Source of the DNA: JACQFZ01 sp045810625
GTDB lineage: Bacteria; Pseudomonadota; Gammaproteobacteria; Acidiferrobacterales; Sulfurifustaceae
Reading direction: 5' to 3'
Assembly: GCA_045810625.1 (NCBI GenBank)
Contig: JBJMVQ010000030.1
Location: forward strand, 1-64,000
Length of the DNA stretch: 64,000 nt
The translations under genes and the position numbers were made by a program. The notes under the pieces are model-generated. The model worked only from the letters and a program-made list of their open reading frames with translations. It was not told where the DNA came from and made no database searches. Shown piece after piece: positions 39,893 through 48,260 of the stretch; the stretch's first letter is position 1; the number at the start of each line of letters is the position of its first letter.

Positions 39893-41072
39893 CTTCGCCC
39901 CCGACTCTCGAAGCGAGCGACACCGCATCCGCAGCGCCGCCGTGCTTTCGGAAGACTCCCTCGGCCTTCAACACCGCATCAATAAAGAACTTGACCGTCC
40001 AGTTGGTGAAAGCAAATTTACAGTATGAGCCCCATAGTGGATCGCTTCCGGGTATTGCGCCGTGCATGTTTCCCCGCCCTGCACGGACCTGCCGCTGTTT
40101 CAGGTAGTCGACGACGCGTCGCCCGAGCGCACTCCACGCCGGTTTGTCTTCTGCATCGGCGAGATCGAATAGGAGTCCGGCCCATTGTGCCAGGCCCACC
40201 AAGCATCGATCGCCCCCGTGCGCTTGCCAGTTCGAGTCGTAGCGCGAACAAAGGACGCCGTCGTCTCTCGAGCTGGCCGCGTAGAGCGCGTTAACCGTGC
40301 GAAGCAACGCCGCCCGAACTTCAGGATCGTGATGGATGCGCGTCGCCTCGAACAAACCTTCGAGCACGTAAATAATTGTGTGAAGATACGGCAGTTCTCC
40401 TTCGCCGAACGCCATGTACGCGAAATAGCCGTTCGACATTTGTTGCCGAACCGTCCAACCGATCGCCCGCTCGGCCGCGCGCCGGTATTCGACTCGGTCG
40501 GTTTCTTTCCACAGCTTCAGCAGATTCGCAGCGACCCGCGTGTAGTACGTATGCGGCAGACCATTGTAGGCGCATCGTGTCCAAGATCCGCCGCTGTCCT
40601 GCACGGCAACCAGAAACTCACCCGCACGCGTTGCCGAGTGCAAATAGGTGCTGCGCGCGGTCTCACGATATAGCGCCAGGAGGCCTTCGAGGATCTGCCC
40701 CGTATCGAACACCTGACGTTGTCCGTTGAGATCGAGAAACGCGCCATCCTCTTGCTGGATCCCGATCAGCCACTCGCCGGCGCGGATGGCGGAGTCGTGA
40801 TAACGCTCGTCTCGGAGATAGCGCGCCGCGCTGAGGAGCGAGGGAATGATGTAACCCGTCGTCTCTGGATACGGCGGCTGCCAACCTAGATACAGATTGT
40901 ACGAATGCGCGTAGCCGCCTCCTCCGGCGATCGCTTGAGCATGGAGCAGCCACTCACATGCCGCTTGCACATGCTCGCGATTGGAGCCGATGGTCTTCGC
41001 CGGCAGACGCAGCGCTTGCCACAAGTCGTTACCCGACCGCAACAATCCGAGCGCACGCGGAAATGTCTTCAC
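39879..41072 (-). CDS. VpsJ-like polysaccharide biosynthesis protein (alpha/alpha toroid)
   Basis: The 397-residue protein consists of repeated helical pairs with aromatic-rich loops (e.g. PETTGYIIPSLLSAARYLRD, RAGEWLIGIQQEDGAFLDL, RAGEFLVAVQDSGGSWTRC), the pattern of (alpha/alpha)6-toroid proteins, and resembles VpsJ-type proteins of exopolysaccharide loci. A glycan-binding or glycoside-processing role is likely but unproven. No signal peptide is seen, so it would be cytoplasmic. GTG at 41072 overlaps the upstream stop (GTGA), supporting that start over TTG at 41081. Confidence 0.72.
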   Translation of the reverse strand: MKTFPRALGLLRSGNDLWQALRLPAKTIGSNREHVQAACEWLLHAQAIAGGGGYAHSYNLYLGWQPPYPETTGYIIPSLLSAARYLRDERYHDSAIRAGEWLIGIQQEDGAFLDLNGQRQVFDTGQILEGLLALYRETARSTYLHSATRAGEFLVAVQDSGGSWTRCAYNGLPHTYYTRVAANLLKLWKETDRVEYRRAAERAIGWTVRQQMSNGYFAYMAFGEGELPYLHTIIYVLEGLFEATRIHHDPEVRAALLRTVNALYAASSRDDGVLCSRYDSNWQAHGGDRCLVGLAQWAGLLFDLADAEDKPAWSALGRRVVDYLKQRQVRAGRGNMHGAIPGSDPLWGSYCKFAFTNWTVKFFIDAVLKAEGVFRKHGGAADAVSLASRVGGEDGNT

Positions 41073-42304
41073 GTCCGGCAAATCCGCAGCTCGTCGAAAA
41101 TCTTCGCGACCTGTTGAGCGTTGCGCTCAATACTGAAGCATTGCGCCGCGTCCTTCGAAGGGATGTATTCTTCCAACCGCCCGCTGGCGCGATACTCCAG
41201 GAGCTGCACGATCCGGCGCTGTATTGCGCCGATGTCACCAGGCGGCACTATCCAGCCACCTACGCGGCGGAGCACACGGGCCGATGCACCATCCTCCGGA
41301 GTGAGGCCGAGAACAGGACGGCCGGCACCGACGTAGTCGGCCAGCTTCGACGGGAAATAGACACTGCCATCCATGGCAGCATCGAGGAGCACGAGGACGT
41401 CGGCTTCCTGCATCAGCTGCAAACTCGCCGCATAGGGTACTGGCGGTTTGACCCTCACGATGGAGCCCAAATCGTATTTGCGCACGATCTGTTCGTACAG
41501 CTTGATGTGCTTGCGCGACACGGTTCCCACCGTCTCGAATACGACATCCCCTTCCCGCACATCGCCACGCTCTTTCAGCCTTCCAAGGGCGGTAAGAAAC
41601 GTCGTTGCCGTGCGTTGCCCGTAAAAGTTGCCGACATAACGCAACAAGAGCGGCCTACGAGAACGTGCGACGGGTCGCGCGTAGAGCGACGGATCGAAGG
41701 AATGCGAGATGACACGCATTTTGCCCGCAGACCCGGGATATTGTGATGCGTAACGGTCCCGCATTTCTTCGGAGGGAAACACCAACGCCGTCGCCGCCTC
41801 GACTACCCGGCGCTCGAGCCACGCATTTACTTTCTCGCCCAGCCAGCCGTATTTGAAGTAGGGATTGCGCGTCCACGGATCGCTGAAGAACGCCACCCAT
41901 TCCAGTTGCCAACGCCTTCTCAACCACAGGCCCAGCAAGTTGGTGCTCATCGGGAACGCAAATGTCGCGATACAATCGAAGTGGGACCTTTGCCACCGGG
42001 CGGTAATTCGGGGCGCTGCAATCAAATGCCAGAACAGATAAGCATCGGGTATCGGCAGTATCACCCGGGCGAGCGTTCTCGCGATAAGCAACAGCCAATT
42101 GTCTCTGAAGCGAAGCTGAAGGACGGATGCGAATCTATCGTACAGATGAGGATACAGGCCGTGATCCTGTATCGCGCTCGGATCGGAAGCCGTAACCATG
42201 TGCAAGCGAAACCGCTCGGGCAAGTGCGCGAGTAACCGGCCTATCTGAATCGCTTGCGGCCGCAGCAACGGCGGCAAGTCGAAGGAGATGGCAAGAATCC
42301 TCAT
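41069..42304 (-). CDS. glycosyltransferase, GT4-like (GT-B fold)
   Basis: The 411-residue protein starts MRILAISFDLPPLLRPQAIQ. It has WVAFFSDPWTRNPYFKYG and LLRYVGNFYGQRTATTFLTA at the start of the donor domain, and ADVLVLLDAAMDGSVYFPSK with YVGAGRPVLGLTPEDGASAR near the end. The canonical E-X7-E pair is not clear, as in many WbuB-like family members. The ATG overlaps the flippase stop (ATGA). The upstream extension of the open frame lies inside the flippase gene and has no homology. Donor sugar unknown. Confidence 0.85.
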   Translation of the reverse strand: MRILAISFDLPPLLRPQAIQIGRLLAHLPERFRLHMVTASDPSAIQDHGLYPHLYDRFASVLQLRFRDNWLLLIARTLARVILPIPDAYLFWHLIAAPRITARWQRSHFDCIATFAFPMSTNLLGLWLRRRWQLEWVAFFSDPWTRNPYFKYGWLGEKVNAWLERRVVEAATALVFPSEEMRDRYASQYPGSAGKMRVISHSFDPSLYARPVARSRRPLLLRYVGNFYGQRTATTFLTALGRLKERGDVREGDVVFETVGTVSRKHIKLYEQIVRKYDLGSIVRVKPPVPYAASLQLMQEADVLVLLDAAMDGSVYFPSKLADYVGAGRPVLGLTPEDGASARVLRRVGGWIVPPGDIGAIQRRIVQLLEYRASGRLEEYIPSKDAAQCFSIERNAQQVAKIFDELRICRT

Positions 42305-43839
42305 CGCAGCGCCGCGAGTTGCCGGATACGTCCCGCAAACGGAAGCAGGCATATGCCAAGAAGGAGGCAATAAATGCCACCGTGGACCACGAGCCGCACA
42401 AGGGCATTGCCGGGGACAGTCGGCGCGAACCGCAACAACACCAGCGCCGACACGGCGCACAGAGAGACATAACTGATATACGCGCTGAGTTGTTTGAGAT
42501 TTAGACCCACGCCGCATGTGCCGAGCAGATAGATCGACGCAAGATTCACGACGTAGCAATTGAGTGTAAGGGTCAGGGCCACGCCCTCCGCCCCCCGGTT
42601 AAGGTATGCCACGAACAGCAGACCGAAGCCTGCGATGCTGCAAGCAGACAAGAGCTGCAGTACGCCGATGAAACGTATGCGGTTCACGAGCTGAAATATG
42701 CGAAACACGGGTACGCCGACGACCGCCGGCAACAGGCTCAGAGCGTATATGCGAAGCACGGCCGCTGTCGCTTCCCCCGCGGTGGCATCGAACTTGCCGC
42801 GCTCAAAAATGACGGCGACGACGTCGCGCGCATAGAACGAAACGAAAAACATGATAGGAACGGTGATCATCGCGAGGCCGATCATTAAGCGCTGCAGTCT
42901 CTGTGCGCGCCCCGCCTCGACAGCGAGGGGAACGATGAAGATTTCCCGAAAATTCAGCACCGTCGCCGACGCATTAACGGTCTGTACACCGTACGTAACG
43001 GCAGAAATACCGCCGGCAGGGAGATAAGAGTAGAAAACGCGCTCGACAAGCGACGCTACGGAACCGAGCTGATTTGCCGAAAACAAGGCGAGTGAATTCT
43101 TGTAGATTTGCTTCATGCCAAGATCGAGGAGGCTTCCACGAGACGCCAAGGAAATCCGCGCCTTGGCGACGAGCCAGACGAGCGCCGTCGAATAACCGAC
43201 CGCGAACGCGAGCGGAATGTCGGTCGGGGCCGTATGTTGCAGCACCAGCATCACGGTCGAGCAAAGCGCAACGATAACTTCCGCGGCCAGCGCCTCACCG
43301 AACATGCGCCTGCTTTTACATGCCGCCGCCAGCGCGTAGCAGGGCAACACGAGCACCACCCACGGCACGAAAAACTGCGCCATTCCTTCTGCCGCTACTT
43401 TATCGGCCAATGAAAAACCAGGAGCGAAGGCGCGGATCAGCAGCGGCATGGCCAGCACGAACAGTGCCGCGGCGGCGACGCTGGTGAGCACGGAAAATAC
43501 GAGCACACTTCCCGCGAGACGCTGGAATTCGACCTCTGCACGCTCCCGCGCGCGGACGAGGTGGGGCACGACGACGGTATCGAACACCACGCCAAGCGAA
43601 AATACGATCACGGTGGCGATCGCGTACACCATGAAATAGACATCGAGCTGACGCTCTACGCCGAAATAGGCGGCGACCAATACCTGCCGCACGAAAGACA
43701 ATACATTGATCAGGACGCTCACGCCGAGCGCCGAAGCCATAATCGCGGCAAATGACTTAGAAGCAGACACTACGGGACGAATTTCGCGGAAGTCGGTAAT
43801 AGCGGCGGTGACGGATTCTGTGCGCGAACCTTTCAGCAA
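42301..43839 (-). CDS. MurJ/MviN-like lipid-linked oligosaccharide flippase (Wzx role)
   Basis: The 512-residue protein has about 13-14 hydrophobic helices and the MurJ-type opening SVLINVLSFVRQVLVAAYFG, YFMVYAIATVIVFSLGVVFD and VVPHLVRARE. MurJ flips lipid II; paralogues in glycan loci act as Wzx flippases for the UndPP-linked repeat unit. As no other flippase is found in the locus, the latter role is likely. The start is uncertain: TTG at 43839 overlaps the methyltransferase stop, and a GTG at 43770 is an alternative. Confidence 0.85.
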   Translation of the reverse strand: MLKGSRTESVTAAITDFREIRPVVSASKSFAAIMASALGVSVLINVLSFVRQVLVAAYFGVERQLDVYFMVYAIATVIVFSLGVVFDTVVVPHLVRARERAEVEFQRLAGSVLVFSVLTSVAAAALFVLAMPLLIRAFAPGFSLADKVAAEGMAQFFVPWVVLVLPCYALAAACKSRRMFGEALAAEVIVALCSTVMLVLQHTAPTDIPLAFAVGYSTALVWLVAKARISLASRGSLLDLGMKQIYKNSLALFSANQLGSVASLVERVFYSYLPAGGISAVTYGVQTVNASATVLNFREIFIVPLAVEAGRAQRLQRLMIGLAMITVPIMFFVSFYARDVVAVIFERGKFDATAGEATAAVLRIYALSLLPAVVGVPVFRIFQLVNRIRFIGVLQLLSACSIAGFGLLFVAYLNRGAEGVALTLTLNCYVVNLASIYLLGTCGVGLNLKQLSAYISYVSLCAVSALVLLRFAPTVPGNALVRLVVHGGIYCLLLGICLLPFAGRIRQLAALR

Positions 43840-44615
43840 AAATCCGGCGAAACGATCAAGAGGTCTTCCCGAGTGCGATTGAACGGAAGACCGTCAAACT
43901 GCTCCAGCACGTAAACGTCCAGGCCTTGGTCGCGGTACCGTCGCATGATATCCAGAACCCAATCGTCGTCGATCGGATAAGCGTTCGCCTGCGCGTTCTT
44001 ACGTACGAACTCGCGATGGTCCGCATACACGGCGATTTCTTCGAGCGCGACACCACGATAGCGCGCCTCGAACCTGCGGCCGCTCGGCGTCGAAAGGAAC
44101 CGGCCCTTGCGGCTCAAATTTGGAATATCGCCGATCAGAAATCTTCCGCCCGGGGCGAGCAACCGCACGGCGGCGTCGACCATATCGTTCGGATTGTCGG
44201 TGTACTGGATGGAATCGTACATAACGATCCGATCGAAGCGCCCGGACTGCATCGGGAAATCGTCGGGAAACGGTCCAGATACGAACGCCATCGAGTCCAA
44301 CGATATGCTGCGATCAACGAGTTCCATCTTCAAGCGCTCGATGACCGCCGGGAAATCCACGAACGTCACACGAATGTCCAAGTTCTGTGCCTCGCTCGCC
44401 AATTGCTCGGCGAGAAAGCCACAGCCGCAGCCGATATCGAGCACTGAATGGCCGCGGCACGGTTTCAACTTGTCCCACAGGTCACGCCAGACGTTCGCGT
44501 TCAGCGGCTCGTCCAGTTCGTACCTCCCGGTGCGACGTGCCGCGCTCTCCGACGATTGCGCCAGACCTTCGTAATATCTGCGCACGCGATCCCTCAGCCT
44601 ATCCGTCCTGTCCAT
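43833..44615 (-). CDS. class I SAM-dependent methyltransferase
   Basis: The 260-residue protein has motif I VLDIGCGCGFLAEQLASEAQ near residue 57, motif II RVTFVDFPAVIERLK and the later FDRIVMYDSIQYTDNPNDMV and LLAPGGRFLIGDIPNLSRKG. The ATG has GAGAGGAAATC just before it. Within a nonulosonic acid and O-unit locus it is most likely a sugar or lipid-linked-oligosaccharide methyltransferase; acceptor unknown. It differs from the FkbM-type gene at 39101. Confidence 0.85.
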   Translation of the reverse strand: MDRTDRLRDRVRRYYEGLAQSSESAARRTGRYELDEPLNANVWRDLWDKLKPCRGHSVLDIGCGCGFLAEQLASEAQNLDIRVTFVDFPAVIERLKMELVDRSISLDSMAFVSGPFPDDFPMQSGRFDRIVMYDSIQYTDNPNDMVDAAVRLLAPGGRFLIGDIPNLSRKGRFLSTPSGRRFEARYRGVALEEIAVYADHREFVRKNAQANAYPIDDDWVLDIMRRYRDQGLDVYVLEQFDGLPFNRTREDLLIVSPDFC

Positions 44616-44636
44616 GATTTCCTCTCTCGTCGCTGA

Positions 44637-45632
44637 TCATTCGCCGAGGGCCGGGATTGTCCATACCAAGCCGACTTGCAGCTCCGACGCAAATCCGCGC
44701 TTGAAGTAGCCGATCTGATACTCCTTGTTGGTCACGGTTCCGGCAAACGGCAGCTCGCCCAAGTCGAACCATTTCATGCCGCGCATCGGCGCGCGCTGGA
44801 TCGCATGAAACATCGGCCAATGGCCGAGCGGCTTATCGAATTCCGCCCGATCGTTCACGGCCGAGGCGTAGTAGCAGGTATCGGTACCGTCGATCACGAG
44901 ATTACCGGCCACGAGCTTGTGCTGATCGAGATAACCGAGTACGAGCTCGCCGCCGCCGGCGACGATCCAGTCGTACATGACATCCCAGGACGCCTGCGAC
45001 CGCGTGGCTCGGCCGCTTACTTCGCGATGGAATGCCTGATACTGCGCGAAGAGCTCGCGATCGGGGTTGACGGCGTTCACGTAGCGAGTCACAAGGTTCC
45101 GTCGTCCCCAGTTGACCAGCGACTTGAAGCTCTTGCGCAGTCCGCGCTTCGACGCGTGCGCGTCGTGCCGCAGGTCGCTTCGCGCCCGCACTTCCACGCG
45201 GCATGCTCCTCCGCGGGCCAGGCAAGCTTCGCCGAGCGGAGATAAGGCATCCGCCACGACGCTGTCCCGCAATACCACTTTCGTCGCGCCTGCCGATCGC
45301 GCCCGCATCAGCAGCTCTTCGACAACTTCGCGGCAGATTGCTTCCGTTTGCTCGTGATGGAGGTCGGAGCTGAAATGCGGGCAGATCGGCATACCGAAGT
45401 AGGCAAGTGTCCGCTCCCAAACGTTACAGTCCACCAGCGCGCGAACGCGATCCCCGTGCCGCACGGCAAACGACTGTTCGATCGCCTGCGATCCGAAGAC
45501 ATGCGGGTAATACGCGAGACCGAAGCTTCCGTAAATCGGATGACGTTTGGCGTCGGCGAAGTCGGGAAGATCGCGCGCGCATTCAACGCTGCGATCCGCG
45601 GAATACGAGACAATCTGTTCGCTCGCCGCCAC
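44637..45632 (-). CDS. FemAB/GNAT-like acyltransferase
   Basis: The 331-residue protein has the two-lobed GNAT arrangement seen in FemAB-like proteins: a first lobe to ~150, then HASKRGLRKSFKSLVNWGRR, YQAFHREVSGRATRSQASWD and a C-terminal GELVLGYLDQHKLVAGNLVI. Such proteins transfer amino acids or acyl groups, and related ones occur in glycan loci. Directly downstream of pseI (15 bases), it may acylate an amino sugar, perhaps the nonulosonic acid. Starts with GTG at 45632; ribosome-binding site weak. Confidence 0.7.
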   Translation of the reverse strand: MAASEQIVSYSADRSVECARDLPDFADAKRHPIYGSFGLAYYPHVFGSQAIEQSFAVRHGDRVRALVDCNVWERTLAYFGMPICPHFSSDLHHEQTEAICREVVEELLMRARSAGATKVVLRDSVVADALSPLGEACLARGGACRVEVRARSDLRHDAHASKRGLRKSFKSLVNWGRRNLVTRYVNAVNPDRELFAQYQAFHREVSGRATRSQASWDVMYDWIVAGGGELVLGYLDQHKLVAGNLVIDGTDTCYYASAVNDRAEFDKPLGHWPMFHAIQRAPMRGMKWFDLGELPFAGTVTNKEYQIGYFKRGFASELQVGLVWTIPALGE

Positions 45633-45646
45633 GGCAAGGTATCCGC

Positions 45647-46699
45647 TTAATCCAATAAGTCCCAGGAAAACGGCGTGCCCTTCTCGACGTCGCGCCCGAT
45701 TTTTTTCCCGAGAAGGATGCGGTAGTACTTGGGTGGCAGGCCTAGCCCGGGTCGAACGATCCGAAGATTGCGCTCCGTGAGAAGCTCTCCTGCCCGCATA
45801 TCTTCGGCGATATAGAGCGAACGCCGAAACTTGAGCGAAGGCTCCTCGTTACGGGTCGACCCGTAACGCACATCTCCAAGCGCCTGCCACGCGCGCTCGG
45901 TCTCTGCGACGAGCGCCCGCATCTCCTCGGGTTCCATGGAAAATGTCGAATCGACGCCGCCGTCGGCGCGGCGAAGCGTGAAATGCTTTTCGATCATCAC
46001 GGCACCGAGCGCGACGCTCGCCACCGCCGCCCCGATACCGAGGGTATGATCGGACAATCCTACGTCACACCCGAAGAGCTCACGCATGTGCGGAATCGTG
46101 AGTAAGTTCGAATCCGTCGGCGTAGCCGGATAAGTGCTCGTGCATTTGAGCAGCACGAGTTGTGTGCAGCCTGCCGCTCGAGCCGCCCTCACGGTCTCAT
46201 CCAGCTCGGCGATGCTCGCCATTCCTGTCGAGATGATGAGCGGCTTACCGGTTGCCGCCGCCCGCTCGATCAGCGGCAAGTCTGCGTTTTCGAAGGAGGC
46301 GATCTTGTAGCACGGAGTATCGAGCTGCTCGAGAAAATCGACGGCCTTCTCCTCGAAAGGCGTGCTGAAGACGACGAGGCCCAGGTTCCGCGCTCGCTCG
46401 AACAGCGGCTCGTGCCATTCCCACGGCGTGCACGCCTCGCGATACAGCTCGTAGAGCGAGCGCCCGGACCATGGACTGTCGCGGTCATCAATGACGAAAT
46501 CGGCCCGCTCGCTGTTCAACGTCAGGCCTTCCGGTGTCAACGTTTGTAGTTTCACCGCGTGGACACCCGCACTCGCCGCCGCCTCGATGAGCCTGATTGC
46601 CCGTTCGAGGGAGCCGTTGTGGTTCGCTGAAATTTCCGCGACGATGAAGGGCGGCGCTGCACCCCCGATTTGCCTGTTGCCTATCGTTATGTTGCTCAT
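45647..46699 (-). CDS. pseI: pseudaminic acid synthase
   Basis: PseI condenses the PseG product (2,4-diacetamido-2,4,6-trideoxy-L-altrose) with phosphoenolpyruvate. The 350-residue protein has FIVAEISANHNGSLERAIRL, AVKLQTLTPEGLTLNS and WSGRSLYELYREACTPWEWH, which favour PseI over NeuB or LegI, and VGLSDHTLGIGAAVASVALG with metal-binding His. A SAF (antifreeze-like) domain occupies the last ~60 residues (RRSLYIAEDMRAGELLTERN). The start at 46699 lies 115 bases after the pseG-pseH stop; that gap shows no gene. Confidence 0.92.
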   Translation of the reverse strand: MSNITIGNRQIGGAAPPFIVAEISANHNGSLERAIRLIEAAASAGVHAVKLQTLTPEGLTLNSERADFVIDDRDSPWSGRSLYELYREACTPWEWHEPLFERARNLGLVVFSTPFEEKAVDFLEQLDTPCYKIASFENADLPLIERAAATGKPLIISTGMASIAELDETVRAARAAGCTQLVLLKCTSTYPATPTDSNLLTIPHMRELFGCDVGLSDHTLGIGAAVASVALGAVMIEKHFTLRRADGGVDSTFSMEPEEMRALVAETERAWQALGDVRYGSTRNEEPSLKFRRSLYIAEDMRAGELLTERNLRIVRPGLGLPPKYYRILLGKKIGRDVEKGTPFSWDLLD

Positions 46700-46814
46700 C
46701 TCGTCACCCGAGTGTCCACATTTCGAGGTTGCTCGCGGGCATGAATGCCCCAACGCCGCCATGCCGACATTCACACTCGTAAGCGTCCTGTCTGAGAGTC
46801 GATTGCGGGAGTCC

Positions 46815-48260
46815 TTAGGGTTCCCAGCGCCAGTACTCGCCGTCATAGCGAAACCCCGCATTGGCAAACAGCCGACGCGAATCCGCATTGTTGGAATGAA
46901 CGAAGGCCGACAGCGGGCGCCTGCGTTCCTGCTGCAACAAACGTAGAGCCTGTGCTCCGATGCCCCGACCCCGCTCCGTCGGCGCAATGACGATCGAGAC
47001 CTCCTCACAATTGTCAGGCCGAGGATCGGTCCGTATGACTCCGGCGGCTATGTCGTCTCTAAGAATGATACGGGTCCAACGCTCCGACCGGAGTCTTTGT
47101 TCAAACCACGCTTGGTGCTCGCCCCATTGCGGCGCGCGCTGATCTCTGGAATAGCGGCGCGTACTCGGGTCCTGCTGCCAACGAAAGAGAACTTCGCGAT
47201 CGGCCGGCTCCAGCTCTCGCAATACGATCGGGCATCCTTCCCGGTCGACATAACCCAGCAGTTTCGCCGCCACTCGTTGCGCGCCGCGCGCATCGGTCTG
47301 ACGCGCCGCCGCGGCCGCCATCGCGTGCAGGCGCGCCTGATCGAAGAGCAATGACTCCACACCCGACGCAATAGCGGCCTCGGATACGTCCACCGCGGAG
47401 CCCAGATAGAGAACTGCGCCCGTGCCGCTCAGCCACTCGCCGATCGCACGCTGATTGTCGGCAAGCGCGATGACGATCGCCGGTCGGCCGAGCGCGCACC
47501 GCTCCCAGGCACTGATGCCACCGCCGCCGATGACGAGATCCGCGCGCGCAACAAACGGCGCCATGTCGGCGACGTCCCGGTAATAGCTGATATGACCCGA
47601 TGGCGAGGCATACCGGCGGAGAGTGTCGGCATAGGCGTAATCTTTCCCCACCACGACGTCTATGCGGTATGGCTTCGTCCGCGTTCGCGCGAGCGCTTGC
47701 AGCACCTTGAGGGTAACGTTGTCCGGATCGGACCCTCCAAACGACACGAGAATCCGAAGCTCGGCGCCGTCCGCGGGCCGTTGCACACGGCTGCGGTAGC
47801 GGATGTAGGATCGCCCGAGCAGCGCGTATTTCGGGCCGAAGAGAGCTTCGCAACGATCGGGCACCAGACCCCGATAGCGTTCCGCGGGACGTTCGTGAGC
47901 GTTCTGATCCAACAGCAGATCACAGTCGTGGGGGCGATCAGCCAGGTCGTCGATCACCATGACGCGCTTCGCGACACCCCGCGCCATACTTTCCCAGGCG
48001 CGATCGAGACCGTAGTGATCGACGACGATCCAGTCTGCATGAGCACCTTCGCGAAGAAAACGAGATTCGCCGTCCGTCTGTAGCTGACTGACGGAAAAGC
48101 CGGCGCGCGCTATCCTTTCCGTCGCGTTCGTGGAATTAGTGTCCGACAGAAATTCCACCTCCGCACGAAGTCTCCTCAGCTCTTCGCCGAGCGCCAGACA
48201 TCGCATCAGGTGACCCATGCCCTTGCCGGACGAAACGTCGGGGCGAAACAGGATACGCAT
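46815..48260 (-). CDS. pseG: PseG-PseH fusion: UDP-sugar hydrolase plus N-acetyltransferase
   Basis: The 481-residue protein joins two pathway steps. Residues ~1-335 are PseG, the UDP-2,4-diacetamido-2,4,6-trideoxy-L-altropyranose hydrolase: FRPDVSSGKGMGHLMRCLAL with catalytic-region His, WIVVDHYGLDR, and LVIGGGGISAWERCALGRPA. Residues ~340-481 are a GNAT domain (IVLRELEPADREVLFRWQQD, RGRGIGAQALRLLQQE, FVHSNNADSRRLFANAGF) matching PseH, which N-acetylates the 4-amino group before PseG acts. The order is inverted relative to the pathway. Start shares one base with the aminotransferase stop (TGATG). Confidence 0.9.
   Translation of the reverse strand: MRILFRPDVSSGKGMGHLMRCLALGEELRRLRAEVEFLSDTNSTNATERIARAGFSVSQLQTDGESRFLREGAHADWIVVDHYGLDRAWESMARGVAKRVMVIDDLADRPHDCDLLLDQNAHERPAERYRGLVPDRCEALFGPKYALLGRSYIRYRSRVQRPADGAELRILVSFGGSDPDNVTLKVLQALARTRTKPYRIDVVVGKDYAYADTLRRYASPSGHISYYRDVADMAPFVARADLVIGGGGISAWERCALGRPAIVIALADNQRAIGEWLSGTGAVLYLGSAVDVSEAAIASGVESLLFDQARLHAMAAAAARQTDARGAQRVAAKLLGYVDREGCPIVLRELEPADREVLFRWQQDPSTRRYSRDQRAPQWGEHQAWFEQRLRSERWTRIILRDDIAAGVIRTDPRPDNCEEVSIVIAPTERGRGIGAQALRLLQQERRRPLSAFVHSNNADSRRLFANAGFRYDGEYWRWEP

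Noticed and set aside
45647..46699. N-acetylneuraminate synthase neuB
   Set aside because: The KLQT.TPE..TLNS and WSGRSLYELY patterns and the presence of pseB, pseC and pseG point to PseI.
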